Below are positions 1-6,050 of a stretch of 8,123 nucleotides of DNA, in pieces. A program made the translations under genes and the position numbers. The notes below the pieces were generated by a model. The model was not told the DNA's origin. It made no database searches and worked only from the letters and a program-made list of their open reading frames with translations. The first letter of the stretch is position 1, and every line of letters starts with the position of its first letter. Source of the stretch: an uncultured Actinomycetes bacterium (GTDB lineage Bacteria; Actinomycetota; Thermoleophilia; Miltoncostaeales; Miltoncostaeaceae); the NCBI GenBank assembly GCA_937862675.1, contig CALMEC010000061.1, forward strand, positions 1-8,123, read 5' to 3'.

Positions 1-330
1 CGTGCAGCCGGCGGCGGCCGCGCGCGCCGCGCTGGCCGTGCGCATCGCCCAGCCGGGCGGCGAGGAGTCGCTGAACGTGGCGGCGGCGGCCGCGATCTGC
101 CTGCCCGCCAGCAGCGAGACGATTCGCGCCCCGCTCCACAGCCGGAACTGCCGGGCGGGCGCATGCGCTCCGACGGCGAAAGTTGCGACGAAGACGCCGA
201 TCCAGATCAACGGGGCGACGCCCGTGAGGCGCATGGAGTCACTGGTGAGCGCGTGGGCGCAGACCGTCACAGCCACAGCGCAGGCGGCGAACCACGCGCG
301 GCGCAGCGACATTGCCGTGGAGGCACCCAT
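1..330 (-). CDS. Partial hypothetical membrane protein (N-terminal 110 residues)
   Basis: An open minus-strand frame begins at ATG 330 and runs off the left edge without a stop, so only the N-terminus is visible. The translation has two hydrophobic segments, about residues 13-29 (starting WFAACAVAV) and 38-56 (APLIWIGVFVATFAVGA), with basic residues (LRRAW) before the first. That pattern fits an integral membrane protein with the N-terminus inside. The rest of the visible part is Ala-rich and I do not recognise the family. No Shine-Dalgarno is visible, but a -10-like TAGTCT ends 7 bases before the ATG, which suggests a leaderless message. A second in-frame ATG at 312 (MSLRRAW) is an alternative start. 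The plus-strand frame over the same bases is Ala/Arg-biased and looks like the shadow of this hydrophobic gene. Confidence 0.55.
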   Translation of the reverse strand, partial: MGASTAMSLRRAWFAACAVAVTVCAHALTSDSMRLTGVAPLIWIGVFVATFAVGAHAPARQFRLWSGARIVSLLAGRQIAAAAATFSDSSPPGWAMRTASAARAAAAGCT

Positions 331-337
331 GGCGGCA

Positions 338-343
338 AGACTA
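338..343 (-). promoter_or_regulatory. Candidate -10 box (TAGTCT) of the left-edge membrane gene
   Basis: On the minus strand TAGTCT fits the TANNNT form of actinobacterial -10 boxes and is followed by 7 bases and then ATG 330. That spacing would place transcription initiation at or next to the start codon. No good -35 is seen at 16-19 bases. Confidence 0.3.
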
Positions 344-429
344 GTCGGGGGTCCCGGGATGCGGAACGGAACGTCCGCGAGACAGGACGACTGTCAACAA
401 CCGTCTCGATCCGGTTGACGGCGTGCCGG

Positions 430-461
430 CGGCCGAGCCCATACGGGGATCGGCTCGGCCG
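430..461. repeat. Perfect 10-bp inverted repeat
   Basis: CGGCCGAGCC (430-439) and GGCTCGGCCG (452-461) are exact reverse complements separated by 12 bases. RNA from either strand could form a stable hairpin. No T-run follows on either strand, so a classical intrinsic terminator is not supported. Confidence 0.5.
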
Positions 462-667
462 AGGCCACCGACGGGAACGCGATTCCACGAGGGACCCCTC
501 CGGGACCGGGAATCGGCTGTCGAGGGCCCCGCTCGCATCGTCATCGATCCCATGTCTGAGGTTCGACCGGATGATGAGGCTGTGATCGCGTCGGTGCACC
601 ATGGGGTTCGACATGACCTTGAGGGTCGCGTCGCCGACGACTGATCAGCGGCGTCTGTGGACGGCGA

Positions 668-748
668 CTACCCGAGAAAGGCCGCCAGCCAGAACACGGC
701 CGATGCCAGTGTGCCGGCGATGAGTGCGAGGCCGGGCGGTACGCTCAT
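668..748 (-). CDS. Possible 26-residue single-span membrane peptide
   Basis: The minus-strand frame ATG 748 to TAG 668 encodes 26 residues. After the first six residues (MSVPPG) it is almost wholly hydrophobic and ends VFWLAAFLG, enough for one membrane span. AGAGGA lies 11 bases upstream of the ATG, a usable though slightly distant ribosome binding site. The frame stays open far upstream, but that part has no hydrophobic or domain character and is antisense to the cupin gene, so the internal ATG is the sensible start. I do not recognise a family. It resembles the general class of tiny accessory subunits of membrane transporters or oxidases, but no partner gene is adjacent except the unidentified membrane gene at 1-330. 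It may be a chance frame. Confidence 0.3.
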   Translation of the reverse strand: MSVPPGLALIAGTLASAVFWLAAFLG

Positions 749-792
749 GCTGGTCGTGATCCTCTCAACGGGTTCTGGGCTCGGCGACAGAC

Positions 793-844
793 AAGCGGAT
801 CCTCTGTGGTGATTCCGGAAGCAGATCCTCAGTGGCGACTCTGC
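793..844. repeat. Two-copy 26-bp imperfect tandem repeat
   Basis: The blocks 793-818 and 819-844 match at 20 of 26 positions, with the core AAGCnGATCCTCnGTGGnGA shared. The pair sits 45-96 bases upstream of the small minus-strand frame that starts at 748. On the minus strand the core contains AGAGGATC / TGAGGATC, resembling the ribosome-binding segment of that frame (AGAGGATC, 758-765). Confidence 0.55.
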
Positions 845-910
845 CGCGTTCGCGGAGTGCGGCCTCCCGCGCGACGACACGGGGTGCATCGATGACGACG
901 AGAGCGAGAT

Positions 911-922
911 GAACCGCGGTTC
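911..922. promoter_or_regulatory. 12-bp perfect palindrome, possible operator
   Basis: GAACCGCGGTTC is its own reverse complement. It lies in the non-coding stretch upstream of both the small minus-strand frame and the cupin gene. Length and symmetry suit a dimeric regulator, but a single short palindrome in GC-rich DNA can arise by chance. Confidence 0.25.
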
Positions 923-1137
923 GTGATGCCGGGCGATGCCGATGCCTGCGTATTCGCCGTACTCGCCGAGATCACGCGTCTCTGCACGCAAACGACAGTT
1001 ATGTTCCGATAGGGGCTGCGGCACGGGTGCGGGGCGCCGGACGGGATCACCCCTCCTCGTCTCGCCCTGACGAGAGAAGCGGACGGCGTTTGCACCCTCC
1101 GACGGCCGGGTACATGACGGGTATCCGCCGTCAACCC

Positions 1138-1143
1138 AAGGAG
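1138..1143 (+). promoter_or_regulatory. Ribosome binding site of the cupin gene
   Basis: AAGGAG is followed by 7 bases and then ATG 1151, an almost ideal Shine-Dalgarno arrangement. It fixes the cupin start. Confidence 0.8.
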
Positions 1144-1150
1144 CACGCCG

Positions 1151-1591
1151 ATGGCAGCCCGTCTCCCGGCCGGTGATCATGGCCCGACACCGTCGAACCT
1201 CGTCAACGTGACCGTCGCGGACACGTCGCGGATGCCGTGGGACATCCTCCACGTCGACCAGACCGGTGCGGACATCCCGTTCAAACCGCTGTTCTCCGAT
1301 CCCGACACGGGCATGCAGGTCTTCCTGATCCGCTACCGGGTCGGTTTCACGAACATCTGGCACTCCCATCCGTGCGCGCACGGGATGTACGTGCTGGACG
1401 GGGTCCTGCACACCCACGAGGGTGAGTACGGGCCGGGCAGCTTCGTCTGGTTCGACGAGGGCGGCTGGATGGAGCACGGTGCGACGGCGGAGAACGACTG
1501 CACGTTCCTCTTCATCACCAACAAGCCGTTCGGCATCTGTTACGCGGGCGACCACGAGCACTTCTATCCGATGGACGGCGCCGGCACCTGA
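1151..1591 (+). CDS. Cupin-fold metalloprotein, small single-domain
   Basis: The product has 146 residues, the size of a single-domain cupin, and is probably cytosolic since no signal peptide is seen. Cupin motif 1 is present as Gly65, then His71-x-His73, three residues, His77 and Gly84. His77 stands where most cupins have Glu. Motif 2 is recognisable around GPGSFVW (94-100), with the expected metal-binding histidine at His109. Four histidines could therefore hold a divalent metal. The combination recalls ChrR-like and dihydroxyacetophenone-dioxygenase-like cupins, but substrate and reaction cannot be read from the sequence. The start is fixed by AAGGAG 7 bases upstream. The gene stands alone: the upstream stretch is gene-poor and the downstream deacetylase points towards it with a 56-base gap, so no operon partner suggests its role. 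Confidence 0.85.
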   Translation: MAARLPAGDHGPTPSNLVNVTVADTSRMPWDILHVDQTGADIPFKPLFSDPDTGMQVFLIRYRVGFTNIWHSHPCAHGMYVLDGVLHTHEGEYGPGSFVWFDEGGWMEHGATAENDCTFLFITNKPFGICYAGDHEHFYPMDGAGT

Positions 1592-1608
1592 GGTTCCGGA
1601 CGGCGCCG
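1576..1608. terminator. Possible hairpin at the cupin / deacetylase convergent junction
   Basis: CGGCGCCG occurs at 1576-1583 and again at 1601-1608. Being self-complementary, the two copies can pair as an 8-bp stem across the cupin stop codon (loop of 17). They belong to an 11-bp direct repeat, GGACGGCGCCG. There is no T-run. The position between two converging genes is the main argument for termination. Confidence 0.2.
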
Positions 1609-1647
1609 TGGGATCCAGCGGTGGACGGCCGCGGGACGGCTCGATCG

Positions 1648-2589
1648 TCAGCTGCCGCCCCGGGCGCCGCCCGATGCGCGGGCCTCACGCCGGACCTTGT
1701 CCACCGGCGGGGGGTCGAGGGCCAGGAGCTCCGGGACCGTCACGGCCGTGTACCCCTGGCGCTGGAGCCACGGGAGGTACCGGTTGAGCGCCTTCTGTGT
1801 CTGACCGTGGTTCTCGTGCATCAGGATGATGGCTCCGGGCGCCGTTCCTCGCTTGAGCGTGGCCAGGATCTCGTCCCACGAGGCGCCGAGGGAGTCACGC
1901 GTGTCCACGCTCCAAAGGACGGTCAGCATGCCGGCGGCCGTCGCCTCCCGGTCGATCGCCCGGTTGTGCGATCCGTACGGCGGCCGGAACAGCCGCGTGG
2001 GCACGCCGGACGCCGCGGTGACCGCCGACTGCGTGGAGCGCATCTGCAAGCGCGCGTCGGCGAGCGGCAGCCGGACGAGGTCCGGGTGGTTCCAGGTGTG
2101 GTCGCCAAGGGTACCGATGCGCGCCTCCCGCCGGATCACGGCGCGATGCCCCGCGACGTTCGTCCCGCAGAGGAAGAACGTCGCCCGGAAGCCGTGGGAC
2201 TCGAGCTTGTCGACGAGCTGGGGCGACATGGGGCCGGGACCGTCGTCGAATGTCAGCGCGACGTACTTCCCCTTCCCGCCTCCTCGGTACACCGGAAGAC
2301 CCAGTGACACGTAGCGCTCGAGCGCACGATCCACGGCCTCGTCGTCGGTCTCTCCCTGCGTGGACGTGGTCGGCTTCTCGGGCGTCGGTTCCTTGACGGT
2401 CGAAGTCGCCGTCGGCCCCCCCTGCGCCGATCCGTGGGAGCCGGTCGTCCGCGCGACGAGGACGGCTCCTCCTGCCAGTGCCCCGACGATCACCACCGAT
2501 GTGACGATCCGGCGCCGGATCACCTGTCGTCGGCGCCGCCGGCGGCGTGCATGTCGCTCGTCGCCGTTCAGATCCGGTGCGTCCAGCAT
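1648..2589 (-). CDS. Membrane-anchored polysaccharide deacetylase (NodB-homology, CE4 family)
   Basis: The 313-residue product probably removes N- or O-acyl groups from a cell-envelope polysaccharide such as peptidoglycan; the family uses a divalent metal. The N-terminus is Arg-rich (15-27), followed by one hydrophobic span (about 29-47) acting as an uncleaved anchor or signal peptide. A Thr/Pro/Glu-rich linker (about 50-82) leads to the catalytic domain (about 105-290). All NodB motifs are visible: TFDDGP (113-118, catalytic base and metal Asp), HTWNHP (164-169, metal His164 and His168), RPPYG (202-206), the SVDTRD aspartate (229) and ILMHEN (255-260, His258). The domain is intact and active-site complete. 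The C-terminus ends in an Arg/Gly/Ser tail. The gene is monocistronic, convergent with the cupin and divergent from the reductase. No Shine-Dalgarno precedes ATG 2589, but a -10-like TAACAT lies 6 bases upstream, suggesting a leaderless mRNA. The physiological substrate is not determined. Confidence 0.95.
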   Translation of the reverse strand: MLDAPDLNGDERHARRRRRRRQVIRRRIVTSVVIVGALAGGAVLVARTTGSHGSAQGGPTATSTVKEPTPEKPTTSTQGETDDEAVDRALERYVSLGLPVYRGGGKGKYVALTFDDGPGPMSPQLVDKLESHGFRATFFLCGTNVAGHRAVIRREARIGTLGDHTWNHPDLVRLPLADARLQMRSTQSAVTAASGVPTRLFRPPYGSHNRAIDREATAAGMLTVLWSVDTRDSLGASWDEILATLKRGTAPGAIILMHENHGQTQKALNRYLPWLQRQGYTAVTVPELLALDPPPVDKVRREARASGGARGGS

Positions 2590-2595
2590 GTCGCC

Positions 2596-2601
2596 ATGTT
2601 A
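2596..2601 (-). promoter_or_regulatory. Candidate -10 box (TAACAT) of the deacetylase, leaderless start
   Basis: On the minus strand TAACAT is followed by GGCGAC and then ATG 2589. A transcript starting about 7 bases after the box would begin at the start codon. The absence of a Shine-Dalgarno supports this. The -35 region is not recognisable. Confidence 0.4.
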
Positions 2602-2698
2602 GTCCACGGGCTTCCGCGGTCCGGGTCGTCGATCTCCTCCGTCGGGTCGCGCTGTCTCGCCCCCCGTCGGGACCTCCCGATGCCGCCGCCCGGACCAC

Positions 2699-2704
2699 TA
2701 TCCT
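2699..2704 (+). promoter_or_regulatory. Candidate -10 box (TATCCT) of the SDR gene
   Basis: TATCCT fits TANNNT and stands out in very GC-rich surroundings. It would give a leader of about 20-25 bases carrying the Shine-Dalgarno at 2722-2730. The -35 match is poor. The opposing deacetylase promoter lies about 100 bases away in the same 144-base divergent gap, so shared regulation is possible. Confidence 0.4.
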
Positions 2705-2721
2705 CCCCGGACGCATCGGCC

Positions 2722-2730
2722 AAAGGAGGA
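2722..2730 (+). promoter_or_regulatory. Strong ribosome binding site of the SDR gene
   Basis: AAAGGAGGA is a near-perfect anti-16S match, with only 4 bases between GGAGG and ATG 2734, slightly short. It excludes the longer in-frame upstream extension, which overlaps the divergent deacetylase. Confidence 0.8.
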
Positions 2731-2733
2731 CGT

Positions 2734-3507
2734 ATGGGACGCTTCGACAGGCGCGGAGTCGTGGTGACGGGGGCGACGAAGGGACTGGGGCGTGAGACGG
2801 CGCTGCTCTTCGCGGAGGAGGGTGCGTTCGTCGTGGCCGTCGGCCGTGACGCGAACGACGGCCGTTCGCTGGAGGCACAGGGCGCGGATCTTCCCGGTGG
2901 CATCCGTTTCGTCTCGGGAGACGTCCGGGACGAGTCCTGTCATGAGGACGCCGTCGCCGCCGTCGTCGCCGAGACAGGTCGCCTGGACGCCTATGTGAAC
3001 AACGCCGGCATTCTCGGACCGGAGGGACCGCTGCATGAGACCACCCTCGAGGCCTGGGAGGAACTGAACGCCGTCAACATGCGCGGCACGTTCCTCGGCT
3101 GTCGCGCCGCCATCCGCCGGATGCTGCAGGACGGCGGAGGAGCGATCGTCAACATCGGCTCGATCCTCTCCTCCAGCGGCGACCCGTTCCTGACCTCCTA
3201 CGGTGCGACGAAGCACGGCGTGGTGGGACTCGCCCGCGCCATCGCCGTGGACTACGCACCTGCCGGCATCCGCTGCAACAGCGTCCTTCCGGGTGACATG
3301 GAGACGCCGATGATCCTGGAGTACTTCGCGGCCAGCCCGGACCCGGACGCCGCACGCGCGGAGATGGAGGCCGCCTACCCCGTCAAGCGCATCGCCCATC
3401 CTCGCGAGGTCGCACGCTCGGTGGTGTTCCTCTGCTCGGACGACGCGTCGTACATCACGGGCACGGAGATCCTCGTCGACGGAGGCCTTCTGGCGAAGGC
3501 GTACTGA
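2734..3507 (+). CDS. Short-chain dehydrogenase/reductase (classical SDR family oxidoreductase)
   Basis: The product has 257 residues, the usual size for a classical SDR, and is a cytosolic NAD(P)(H)-dependent oxidoreductase. The cofactor motif TGATKGLG (12-19), the adenine-contacting GDV (62-64) and NNAG (89-92) are all present. The catalytic tetrad is complete: Asn115, Ser143, Tyr156 and Lys160 (SYGATK, 155-160), followed by LPGDMETP (185-192) as the cofactor-closing loop. Arg38 just after the second beta strand, with no acidic residue there, suggests a preference for NADP(H); this is inference. The C-terminus ends with the typical ITGTEILVDGG stretch. The start is set by AAAGGAGGA at 2722-2730. 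The gene is divergent from the deacetylase and convergent with the metal ATPase, and it seems to be transcribed alone. The substrate cannot be deduced from sequence or neighbours. Confidence 0.95.
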   Translation: MGRFDRRGVVVTGATKGLGRETALLFAEEGAFVVAVGRDANDGRSLEAQGADLPGGIRFVSGDVRDESCHEDAVAAVVAETGRLDAYVNNAGILGPEGPLHETTLEAWEELNAVNMRGTFLGCRAAIRRMLQDGGGAIVNIGSILSSSGDPFLTSYGATKHGVVGLARAIAVDYAPAGIRCNSVLPGDMETPMILEYFAASPDPDAARAEMEAAYPVKRIAHPREVARSVVFLCSDDASYITGTEILVDGGLLAKAY

Positions 3508-3586
3508 CCGGATGCGGTGACGACCGGCGGCTGGTCGCCGACCTCATGATCACCGCGTTGGGAAGGTGCCGGGATGGAGGCCACGA

Positions 3587-3601
3587 GCCGGATCATCCGG
3601 C
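3587..3601. terminator. Hairpin in the SDR / ATPase convergent gap, possible bidirectional terminator
   Basis: GCCGGAT (3587-3593) and ATCCGGC (3595-3601) are perfect reverse complements around a central base, in practice a 5-bp stem with a 5-base loop. A second short hairpin, GACGA/TCGTC (3620-3634), lies closer to the ATPase stop, and a third, CGACC/GGTCG (3521-3537), lies closer to the SDR stop. None has a T-run, so Rho-dependent or U-less termination would have to apply. The 141-base gap holds no gene. Confidence 0.3.
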
Positions 3602-3648
3602 GTGTGAGCCCCTCCGGTCGACGAGGACGTCGTCTTCGGGAACAGACC

Positions 3649-5691
3649 TCAGACGGACGTAGCGGCAGAGATCCTTCGCGGTGGACGTGCCGCGCGCAGC
3701 CCGTTGAGTACCACGACGACCTCGGCGAGCTCGTGCACCAGGACCACGCCGGTGAGGCCGAGCACGCCGGACAAGGCCGCGGGGAAAAGGACGACGATGA
3801 TCGCCAGGGACAGGCCGATGTTCGTCGTCATGATCCTCCGGCCACGTCGTGCGTGGGCGAGCGCACCGGGGATGAGCCGCAGATCGCGACCGGTGAAGGC
3901 CACGTCCGCGGACTCGATGGCCGCCGCAGAACCCGTCAGCCCCATTGCGATGCCGACCGTCGCGGTGGCGAGCGCCGGCGCGTCGTTGATGCCGTCGCCC
4001 ACCATGGCGACGGGCGTCGTGTTGCGCAACGATGCGATGACCGCTGCCTTGTCCGCGGGGCTCTGCTCGGCATGGACCTCGTCGATCCCGGCGTGCTCTG
4101 CCAGCGCCCGGACCGTGCGACGGTTGTCGCCGCTCAGCATGACCGAGCGCACGCCCTGATCGTGAAGCAGCCGGACCGTCGCGGCCGCCTCCGGTCGTAG
4201 CTCGTCCCGCACGCCGATGAGACCGGCGATCCTGCCGTCCACCTCGACCACCACCACGCTCATGCCCGCCCGGGTCATGCGCTCCGCATCCGGCGCCAAC
4301 GGTCCGGGATCGCTCCATCGGCTGCTGCCGACACGGACTCGCGTGTCTCCGACGTGCCCCGCGACCCCCCGGCCCGCGCTCTCCACGGCATCCGTGGCGG
4401 GCGGCGCGTCCGGCGTCACCGTCCGTATGGCCACCGCCAACGGGTGGGAACTGGTCGTCTCGACAGCACCCGCCCGCTCCAGCACCTCCTCGCGGCTGAA
4501 CGTCCCCGTGGGTACCACCTCGATCACCACCGGTCTGTTCGCGGTGAGCGTACCCGTCTTGTCGAACGCGATCGTCCGGACGGTGCCCATCTGTTCGAAT
4601 GCCTCGCCGGAACGGATGATCACGCCGAACGTTGACGCGGACCCGATTGCGCTGACGACGGTTACCGGGACGGCGAGGGCGAGGGCACAGGGAGACGCGG
4701 CCACCAGGATCACCAGCGCACGTTCGATCCACCTGGCAGGGTCCCCAGCCAGCGCTCCGATCCCGGCGACCACGGTGGCCGTGATCAGCACGCCGGGCAC
4801 GAGGGGGCGGGCGATCCGATCGGCGAGTCGGGCACGGCGTCCCTTGCGTGAGTGCGCCTGCCGGACGAGCTCGACGATCTGCGTGAGGGAGTTGTCGTGT
4901 CCGTCCGCGGTGGCACGGATGCGCAGCGTTCCTTCTCCGTTGACGCATCCTGCGGAGACGGGATCGCCCGGGCCGACATCGACCGGAATGGACTCACCGG
5001 TCACTGCGGACGTGTCGAGGGTGGACGCCCCGTCCCGGATGATCCCGTCCGTCGCCACTCGGCCGCCCGCACCCACGATGAGCACATCACCGATGCGGAT
5101 CTCCGCCGGCGTGATCATCAGCACGACGTCGTCACGGGACACCCGGACGGTGTCGGGGATGAGGGCGAGCAGGGCCCGGAGCCCCTCCCTCGCGCGGATC
5201 ATGGCGCGATCCTCCAGGGACTCGGCCAGGGAGAAGAGGAAGGCCAGCATCGCGGCCTCCCCCACCCGACCCAGAAGTACCGCCCCTGTCGCCGCGATGG
5301 TCATGAGCAGTCCGACGCCGAGCCGCCCGTGGGTGAGTCGGCAGAGGGCTCCGGGGACGAACGTGCTTCCCCCCACCAGGAGGGCTGTCCAGAGCAGGAT
5401 GGTCGCGGTCAGGTCGTGCCCCGACCACTCGGCGGCGACGCCGGAGACGAGGAGAAGACCGGCCGTGCCGGCCGGACGCATGCCGACGTCCCGCCACCAC
5501 GTGACGCCTCGTGGTCCGCCGGGACCGTCGGCCGGACGTGCTGGGGACGGACCGCCACAGCACGCATCCTCATGGGGCTTCCCGACCGGTGCCGAGAGCG
5601 TCGTTGTCGGCGGCCGCTGCGGTGGATGCGCCTCGTCGATCCCGCTCCCGGCCTGGTCCGGACCATCCGGATCACAGCATTCCCGGCTCAT
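3649..5691 (-). CDS. Heavy-metal translocating P1B-type ATPase (CmtR-linked, CtpG-like)
   Basis: This 680-residue inner-membrane pump hydrolyses ATP to export a soft or transition metal cation, likely Cd/Pb/Zn or Co given its partner repressor. About eight membrane spans are visible: four before the actuator domain (roughly 74-160), two around the metal site (about 297-352) and two at the C-terminus (about 620-660). Signature motifs are TGES (231-234), SPC in the ion-binding span (333-335), the phosphorylated Asp377 in DKTGT, Ser-His-Pro (415-417) and GDGIND (565-570). The last span carries HELAE (653-657). There is no N-terminal HMA domain. Instead a 60-residue Pro/Gly-rich tail holds paired cysteines (Cys5-Cys6 and CCGG at 44-47). 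SPC with a His-Glu in the last span recalls the P1B-4 (Co/Fe/Zn) group, but HELAE is not the usual HEGGT, so specificity is uncertain. ATG 5691 overlaps the cmtR stop as TGATG, implying coupled translation. Confidence 0.96.
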   Translation of the reverse strand: MSRECCDPDGPDQAGSGIDEAHPPQRPPTTTLSAPVGKPHEDACCGGPSPARPADGPGGPRGVTWWRDVGMRPAGTAGLLLVSGVAAEWSGHDLTATILLWTALLVGGSTFVPGALCRLTHGRLGVGLLMTIAATGAVLLGRVGEAAMLAFLFSLAESLEDRAMIRAREGLRALLALIPDTVRVSRDDVVLMITPAEIRIGDVLIVGAGGRVATDGIIRDGASTLDTSAVTGESIPVDVGPGDPVSAGCVNGEGTLRIRATADGHDNSLTQIVELVRQAHSRKGRRARLADRIARPLVPGVLITATVVAGIGALAGDPARWIERALVILVAASPCALALAVPVTVVSAIGSASTFGVIIRSGEAFEQMGTVRTIAFDKTGTLTANRPVVIEVVPTGTFSREEVLERAGAVETTSSHPLAVAIRTVTPDAPPATDAVESAGRGVAGHVGDTRVRVGSSRWSDPGPLAPDAERMTRAGMSVVVVEVDGRIAGLIGVRDELRPEAAATVRLLHDQGVRSVMLSGDNRRTVRALAEHAGIDEVHAEQSPADKAAVIASLRNTTPVAMVGDGINDAPALATATVGIAMGLTGSAAAIESADVAFTGRDLRLIPGALAHARRGRRIMTTNIGLSLAIIVVLFPAALSGVLGLTGVVLVHELAEVVVVLNGLRAARPPRRISAATSV

Positions 5692-6050
5692 CAGCCGGTT
5701 GCACCGGGTCCGCAGCAGAGAGGAACGTCGCAGTCCTCATCCATGCAGAGGGCCCCGTCGTCACAGGCCAGGACGACGTCGACGAGAAGCTCGATGGCGC
5801 GTGTGAGATGGGGATCGGCGATCTCGTACCGCGTCCGCCGTCCCTCCGGCGTCGAGTCGACGATCCCGCATCCACGGAGACACGCGAGGTGGTTCGAGAC
5901 GTTGGTCCGGGTGAGATCGAGCGACTCGGCGAGGGTCGCCGGATACCCCGGCCCCTCCAAGAGTTCGAGGAGGATGCGCGATCGCGTGGGATCCGCCATC
6001 GCGCGGCCCAGCCGGTTGAGAACGTCGAGGCGAGGCTCATTGGTCAGCAT
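5691..6050 (-). CDS. cmtR: CmtR-type ArsR/SmtB metal-sensing transcriptional repressor
   Basis: The 119-residue winged-helix repressor closely matches mycobacterial CmtR as I remember it, including the MLT start, the ADPTR segment (19-23) and the recognition helix LTRTNVSNHLACLRGCG (46-62). CmtR binds Cd(II)/Pb(II) through Cys57, Cys61 and Cys102. All three occur here at the same numbers, with Cys57 and Cys61 inside the DNA-recognition helix and Cys102 in the tail. Metal binding is known to release CmtR from DNA. Additional cysteines at 96, 107, 112 and 113 enrich the C-terminal region. The gene sits between the helicase and the metal ATPase on the same strand and overlaps the ATPase start by one base. 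ATG 6050 lies inside an inverted-repeat operator and 6 bases after a -10 box (TATAGT) with no Shine-Dalgarno, so the mRNA is probably leaderless and autoregulated. Confidence 0.95.
   Translation of the reverse strand: MLTNEPRLDVLNRLGRAMADPTRSRILLELLEGPGYPATLAESLDLTRTNVSNHLACLRGCGIVDSTPEGRRTRYEIADPHLTRAIELLVDVVLACDDGALCMDEDCDVPLCCGPGATG
5695..5707 (-). other. Small hairpin just before the ATPase start
   Basis: CCGGT and ACCGG form a 5-bp stem with a 3-base loop, ending 3 bases from the overlapping TGATG. It occupies the place where a Shine-Dalgarno would be, and no good one is visible, so ATPase translation probably depends on ribosomes terminating on cmtR. Confidence 0.3.

Larger units (their letters stand above)
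331..1150. other. Gene-poor intergenic stretch
   Basis: About 820 bases lie between the divergent left-edge membrane gene and the cupin gene. The only coding candidate I can support is the 26-codon minus-strand frame at 668-748. Other open frames here (for example 423-644 plus and 267-614 minus) have Arg/Pro/Ser-rich, low-complexity translations, no convincing ribosome binding site and no recognisable domain. The stretch also holds a 10-bp inverted repeat (430-461), a two-copy 26-bp tandem repeat (793-844), a 12-bp palindrome (911-922) and a 6-bp-stem hairpin (1056-1074). It could be decayed coding sequence, an unannotated regulatory region or both. Confidence 0.6.

Noticed and set aside
392..397. 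Perfect TTGACA on the minus strand, inside the inverted repeat GACAG-N5-CTGTC
   Set aside because: No acceptable -10 box lies 16-19 bases downstream (the region reads ACGTTC), so it is probably not a -35 element.
2..418. Long plus-strand open frame at the left edge
   Set aside because: Its translation is Ala/Arg-rich with no domain, while the opposite strand encodes a convincing two-span membrane N-terminus over the same bases.
415..420. TTGACG on the plus strand as a -35 box
   Set aside because: No TANNNT follows at the right distance and there is no supported plus-strand gene to serve.
544..647. Small frames over the 550-650 region on both strands (for example plus-strand ATG 552, 30 codons)
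   Set aside because: They lack a good ribosome binding site, their translations show no hydrophobic or domain pattern, and both strands are equally plausible.
999..1013. AT-richer segment TTATGTTCCGATAGG as an operator or promoter of the cupin gene
   Set aside because: It contains a -10-like TATGTT but has no partner -35 and no symmetrical second half-site; nothing ties it to a known regulator.
668..1561. 297-codon minus-strand frame reaching from inside the cupin gene to 668
   Set aside because: The upper part is antisense to the cupin gene and has no domain or start signal; only the last 26 codons have membrane character and a ribosome binding site.
3593..4948. Long Arg/Gly-rich minus-strand frame within the ATPase
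   Set aside because: It is a shifted-frame shadow of the ATPase, which has all P-type motifs in its own frame.
4217..5806. 529-codon plus-strand frame opposite the ATPase and cmtR
   Set aside because: It is a Ser/Thr/Arg/Pro-rich antisense shadow with no ribosome binding site or domain.
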